7,895 nt of DNA from Pseudomonadota bacterium (GTDB taxonomy: Bacteria; Pseudomonadota; Gammaproteobacteria; Xanthomonadales; Xanthomonadaceae): positions 1 through 7,895 of the forward strand of contig JAEXRB010000312.1 in NCBI GenBank assembly GCA_023438325.1, read 5' to 3'. The position numbers were made by a program, and so were the translations under genes. The notes under the pieces were generated by a model. That model was not told the DNA's origin. It saw only the letters and a program-made list of their open reading frames with translations, and searched no databases. Positions 4,783 through 7,895 of this stretch are shown here, in pieces (within the stretch, counting starts at the first letter, position 1; each line of letters opens with the position of its first letter).

Positions 4783-7267
4783 GTGCACGCAATGTTTGTG
4801 CCGGGGGCACGCGGGCGATGCGTCGCGTTGCGATCAGGCCCGCCACGGTGACGATGAACACGCCGAGCGCGCCACCACTCAACGCCACGCGCCAGTCCGG
4901 TGCCCAGGGTTGTTCGAAAACCCGCACCGCGATCACCCCGGAAATCACGCTGGCGGCGATCGCGGCCACCAGTCCGGCGATGGCGCCGATGGCGATGAAC
5001 TCGGAAGCATGTGCAAGACGCAGTTGCACAGTGCGCGCGCCCAGCACGCGCATCACGCCGCCTTCGAGCAGGCGTTCGTCCTGACTGGCGCTGATCGCTG
5101 CCAACAGCACCAGCACGCCTGCCAGCAAGGTGAAATAGAACACGTACTCCACCGCGCCGGCGACCTGATCGGCGGTGCTGCGCACTTGATCGATCACCGC
5201 ATCGATGTCGATGACCGAGAGGTTCGGGTAGGCCTCCACCAGCGCGCGCGTCAGGGCCGGATCACCACGCGCCACGCGGGCCGAAGTGATGTAGCTGGCG
5301 CTGTGTGCATCGAGCGGGCCGACGGGTGTTTCCACGAAGAAGTTCGGGCGGAAACTTTCCCAGTCCACCCGCCGCAGGCTGGTGATCGGCGCTTCGAAAT
5401 GACTGCCGGCAATGTCGAATCCCACCACATCGCCGATCTTCCAGCCAAAACCTTCGGCCATGCCTTGCTCCACCGAAAATTGCGGCGAGGTATCGTCCGG
5501 CGACCAGAAGGTTCCGCGGGTGATGCTGTTGTCGCTTTCGCGCAGGCGTGCCACCGAGCTGAGATTGAATTCACGCTCGGCCAGTCGCTGCGCACGTTCG
5601 CCACGCGCTGCAAAAGTTTCGCCGGACACAGGTTCGCCGTTCACGCTGACCAGCCGCGCACGCACCATCGGATACAGCTCCGGTGCCTGTTCGCCGTGGT
5701 GTTGCAGGATGCGGCGTACGCCATCGAGTTGATCGGGCTGCACGTTGATGATGAAGCGATTGGGCGCATCTTCGGGGAACGATTGCTGCCAACGGCCGAG
5801 CAGATCGGTACGCACCAGCGTCAACAGCAGGATCGCCATCAGGCCCAGGCCGAGTGCGGCGATCTGCGCCACGCTTGCGGCGCGGCGCCGGCTCACGTTC
5901 GCCAGCCCGTAACGCCACGGCCCGCGCATCCGCGTGCGCAAGCGGGAGAGCGCGGCGACCAGCGCCAGCGCCAGCGCGGCGAGCACCGCGAACGTGCCGG
6001 CGATACCGCCGAGCATGGTCAGGGCCAGCGTGGGCGAGCCGGCTTTCCACCACAGCAGGGCCGCGATGCCGGCCAGTCCGGCCAGCGTCGCCAGCCATGC
6101 GCCGGGTTCTGACGCGCCGATGTCGCGTCGCAGGACGCGCAACGCCGGCACACGACGCAAGGCGATCACGGGTGGAGCCGCAAACGCCAGCAGCACCACG
6201 AAACCCACGGCAAACCCCTGCACCACGGGCAGCCAGCCGGAGGACGGAATCGCCACGCCCATCACCTTCGCCAGCCAGTCGCCGAGCAGGGATTGCACCG
6301 CCCAGCCGCCCAGCACGCCGAGGCTGCAACCGATCACGCCGAGCAGTACCAATTCGCCGATGTGGATCATGGAAATCATGCGTTGGCTGGCACCGAGGCA
6401 ACGCAGTACGGCGCAGCCATCCAGATGGCGTGCGCTGTGTCTGCGTGCTGCCATCGCCACTGCAATCGATGCCAGCATCACCGCCACCAGCGAGGCCAGG
6501 CCGAGGAAGCGATCCGCGCGATCCAGTGCGCGCCGTACTTCCGGGCGCGCATCGGCCACGGTTTCCAGGCGCTGGCCGCGCTCCAGCTGGCCCTGCATTG
6601 CATCGACGAAACGCTGCGCCGCGCCGTCATCGGACGCGACGATGAAGCGATAGGCGATGCGGCTGCCTTCCTGCACCAAGCCGGTGGCTTGGATCTCGTC
6701 GAGCCGGATGAACACGCGCGGGGCGACGTTGAAATAGTCCATCGCCGCATCCGGCTCCTGCGCCACCAGCGCAGCGACACGCAAGTCCGAACGTCCCAGT
6801 CGCACGCTGTCGCCAACGGACACGTCGAGCAGTTCGGCGCCGGCGCGGGTCAGCCAGACCGTGCCGGGTTGCGGAAGATCGGTGTTGTCCTGCTCGCCAT
6901 CGCCGGCATCGATGCGATAGCGCCCGCGCAGCGGGAAGCCATCGCCCAAGGCGCGCACTTCGGAAAGGCTGAGACCTTCGCTAGCGCGCAACATGCTGCG
7001 GAACGACCAGGTTTCGGTTTGGCGAAGTCCGATGTCGTGCGCCAGCTTGCGAGGCACATCACCGATGGCGGTATCCGAACGCAGCACCACATCGCCGCCG
7101 AGCAGGCGATTGGCTTCCAGCGCCAGCGCGCGTTCGGCGCGTTCGGTGACGAAGCTGACCGCCGTCACCGCCATCACCGCCAACGCCATCGCGGCCAGCA
7201 GCACCCGCACATCGCCGGCACGCAGGTCGCGGCGCAGGAAGCGCCAGGCCAGTCGCCAGCCGGTCAT
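4772..7267 (-). CDS. ybbP: ABC transporter permease, YbbP-like FtsX family
   Basis: This 831-residue inner-membrane protein is the membrane subunit of a YbbA/YbbP-type ABC transporter (COG3127-like; E. coli YbbP is about 804 residues). About ten membrane segments can be read, near residues 22-42, 255-275, 303-325, 350-372, 390-407, 413-440, 465-487, 703-725, 755-780 and 797-814. Large periplasmic MacB-like domains lie at about 43-254 and 488-702. Two copies of the FtsX-domain signature are visible: LDGCAVLRCLGAS (282-294) and LLEGGVMRVLGAR (733-745). Each is followed later by a basic R-R-x-x-x-x-P/x-A-x-x-x-L-R segment at the end of its domain. The ATG overlaps the ATPase stop as ATGA, so translation is coupled. 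In E. coli the equivalent operon lies next to tesA; the substrate is not established, and lipid or lipoprotein-related export is a guess. Confidence 0.9.
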   Translation of the reverse strand: MTGWRLAWRFLRRDLRAGDVRVLLAAMALAVMAVTAVSFVTERAERALALEANRLLGGDVVLRSDTAIGDVPRKLAHDIGLRQTETWSFRSMLRASEGLSLSEVRALGDGFPLRGRYRIDAGDGEQDNTDLPQPGTVWLTRAGAELLDVSVGDSVRLGRSDLRVAALVAQEPDAAMDYFNVAPRVFIRLDEIQATGLVQEGSRIAYRFIVASDDGAAQRFVDAMQGQLERGQRLETVADARPEVRRALDRADRFLGLASLVAVMLASIAVAMAARRHSARHLDGCAVLRCLGASQRMISMIHIGELVLLGVIGCSLGVLGGWAVQSLLGDWLAKVMGVAIPSSGWLPVVQGFAVGFVVLLAFAAPPVIALRRVPALRVLRRDIGASEPGAWLATLAGLAGIAALLWWKAGSPTLALTMLGGIAGTFAVLAALALALVAALSRLRTRMRGPWRYGLANVSRRRAASVAQIAALGLGLMAILLLTLVRTDLLGRWQQSFPEDAPNRFIINVQPDQLDGVRRILQHHGEQAPELYPMVRARLVSVNGEPVSGETFAARGERAQRLAEREFNLSSVARLRESDNSITRGTFWSPDDTSPQFSVEQGMAEGFGWKIGDVVGFDIAGSHFEAPITSLRRVDWESFRPNFFVETPVGPLDAHSASYITSARVARGDPALTRALVEAYPNLSVIDIDAVIDQVRSTADQVAGAVEYVFYFTLLAGVLVLLAAISASQDERLLEGGVMRVLGARTVQLRLAHASEFIAIGAIAGLVAAIAASVISGVIAVRVFEQPWAPDWRVALSGGALGVFIVTVAGLIATRRIARVPPAQTLRALAS

Positions 7268-7895
7268 GCCGTCACCAGCCGGCCTGCATCGATGTGCAGC
7301 ACCCGATCACAGCGCGCCGCCAAGGCCGGATCGTGCGTCACCAGCACCAGCGTGGTGCCCGATTCGGTATTCATGCGGAACAGCAGGTTCACCACGGCTT
7401 CGCCGGTATGGGTGTCGAGATTGCCGGTGGGTTCGTCGGCGAACAGTACGTCCGGTCGCGCCACGAACGCGCGCGCCAGCGCCACGCGTTGCTGCTCGCC
7501 GCCGGAAAGCTGGCGCGGATAGTGATGGAGGCGTGCACCGAGGCCGACTTCTTCCAGAATCGCCTTGGCTGGCGTGCGTGCATCGCGCTCGCCGCGCAGT
7601 TCCAGCGGCAGCATCGCGTTTTCCAGTGCGGTGAGCGAAGGCAGCAACTGGAAGGCCTGGAACACGAAGCCGACGCGTTCGCCACGCAGTTTGGCGCGGC
7701 CATCTTCGTCCAGCCCTGCGAGCGAGGCGCCGGCCAGTTCCACATCGCCACTGCTGGGCACATCCAACCCGGCGAGCAGGGAAAGCAGGGTGGATTTGCC
7801 GGAGCCTGAAGCGCCGCCGATGGCCACGCGCTCGCCCGCCGCAATCGAAAACGACACCCCTTCCAGTATTGTTAACTGGCCCGAAGGCAGACTCA
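7264..7895 (-). CDS. ybbA: ABC transporter ATP-binding protein, YbbA-like, 5' end cut by window
   Basis: This is the ATPase that powers the neighbouring FtsX-family permease. The visible part is 209 residues of a protein of about 225-235. The reading frame stays open to the right edge and reads SLPSGQLTILEGVSFSI, the normal lead-in to this family, so the GTG at 7857 is an internal valine and the true start lies outside. In visible numbering: Walker A GASGSGKS at 27-34, Q-loop glutamine at 79 in FVFQAF, signature LSGGEQQRV at 129-137, Walker B/D-loop VLFADEPTGNLD ending at 160, and the switch histidine H187 in VTHD. All catalytic residues are present. Resemblance to E. coli YbbA is close (SGGEQQRVALARAF, LAARCDR), and the group is related to LolD and MacB. 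The stop overlaps the permease ATG by four bases. Confidence 0.93.
   Translation of the reverse strand, partial: SLPSGQLTILEGVSFSIAAGERVAIGGASGSGKSTLLSLLAGLDVPSSGDVELAGASLAGLDEDGRAKLRGERVGFVFQAFQLLPSLTALENAMLPLELRGERDARTPAKAILEEVGLGARLHHYPRQLSGGEQQRVALARAFVARPDVLFADEPTGNLDTHTGEAVVNLLFRMNTESGTTLVLVTHDPALAARCDRVLHIDAGRLVTA

Noticed and set aside
4796..7522. Long + strand open frames of 438 and 409 codons opposite ybbP and ybbA
   Set aside because: Both are His/Arg/Gln/Ala-rich shadows of the permease and ATPase genes. A YbbP-like protein explains this DNA fully, with membrane segments and paired FtsX motifs.
7855..7857. GTG at 7857 as the start of the YbbA-like ATPase
   Set aside because: The frame remains open upstream to the edge and encodes the family's usual lead-in before VSFSI, so the codon is internal and the gene is partial.
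1..7895. Mobile elements, CRISPR arrays, tRNA or rRNA genes, prophage or attachment sites
   Set aside because: I saw no spaced direct repeats, transposase-like protein, cloverleaf or rRNA-like sequence. Nearly all bases belong to seven ordinary coding regions.

Overview
This is a G+C-rich, gene-dense stretch of bacterial chromosome with no RNA gene, mobile element, CRISPR array or long non-coding gap. The gene content suggests a gammaproteobacterium of the Xanthomonadales type (Xanthomonadaceae or Rhodanobacteraceae). The reasons are a trpI regulator divergent from trpB, a small two-helix membrane protein with a TPR-like start directly behind trpB, a kinase fused to a universal stress protein, and a YbbA/YbbP-type exporter. 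The lineage is inferred from family resemblance, not from a search.

Left part (1-2545): a divergent tryptophan control unit. trpB (tryptophan synthase beta chain) runs leftward and is followed after 17 nt by a membrane protein gene cut by the window edge. trpI (LysR-type activator) runs rightward. The 92-bp space between trpB and trpI carries overlapping promoter-like elements and an LysR-type T-N11-A motif. No trpA directly follows trpB, unlike the Pseudomonas trpI/trpBA arrangement.

Middle part (2614-4765): a rightward two-gene unit. A calcineurin-like metallophosphoesterase of the ApaH/PP2A-related group is followed, one base after its stop codon, by a GTG-started protein of 466 residues. 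That protein joins a Hanks-type Ser/Thr kinase domain to a C-terminal UspA domain. The pairing suggests a phosphorylation/dephosphorylation stress module and is the most interesting part of the window.

Right part (4772-7895): a leftward ABC exporter operon of YbbA/YbbP type. The ATPase gene enters from beyond the right edge and overlaps the 831-residue FtsX-family permease gene by four bases (ATGA). The permease converges on the kinase gene with only six bases between the two stop codons. The two gene ends form a perfect 11-bp inverted repeat that may serve both transcripts.

Every gene appears intact except the two cut by the window edges. I saw no frameshift or sign of recent transfer.
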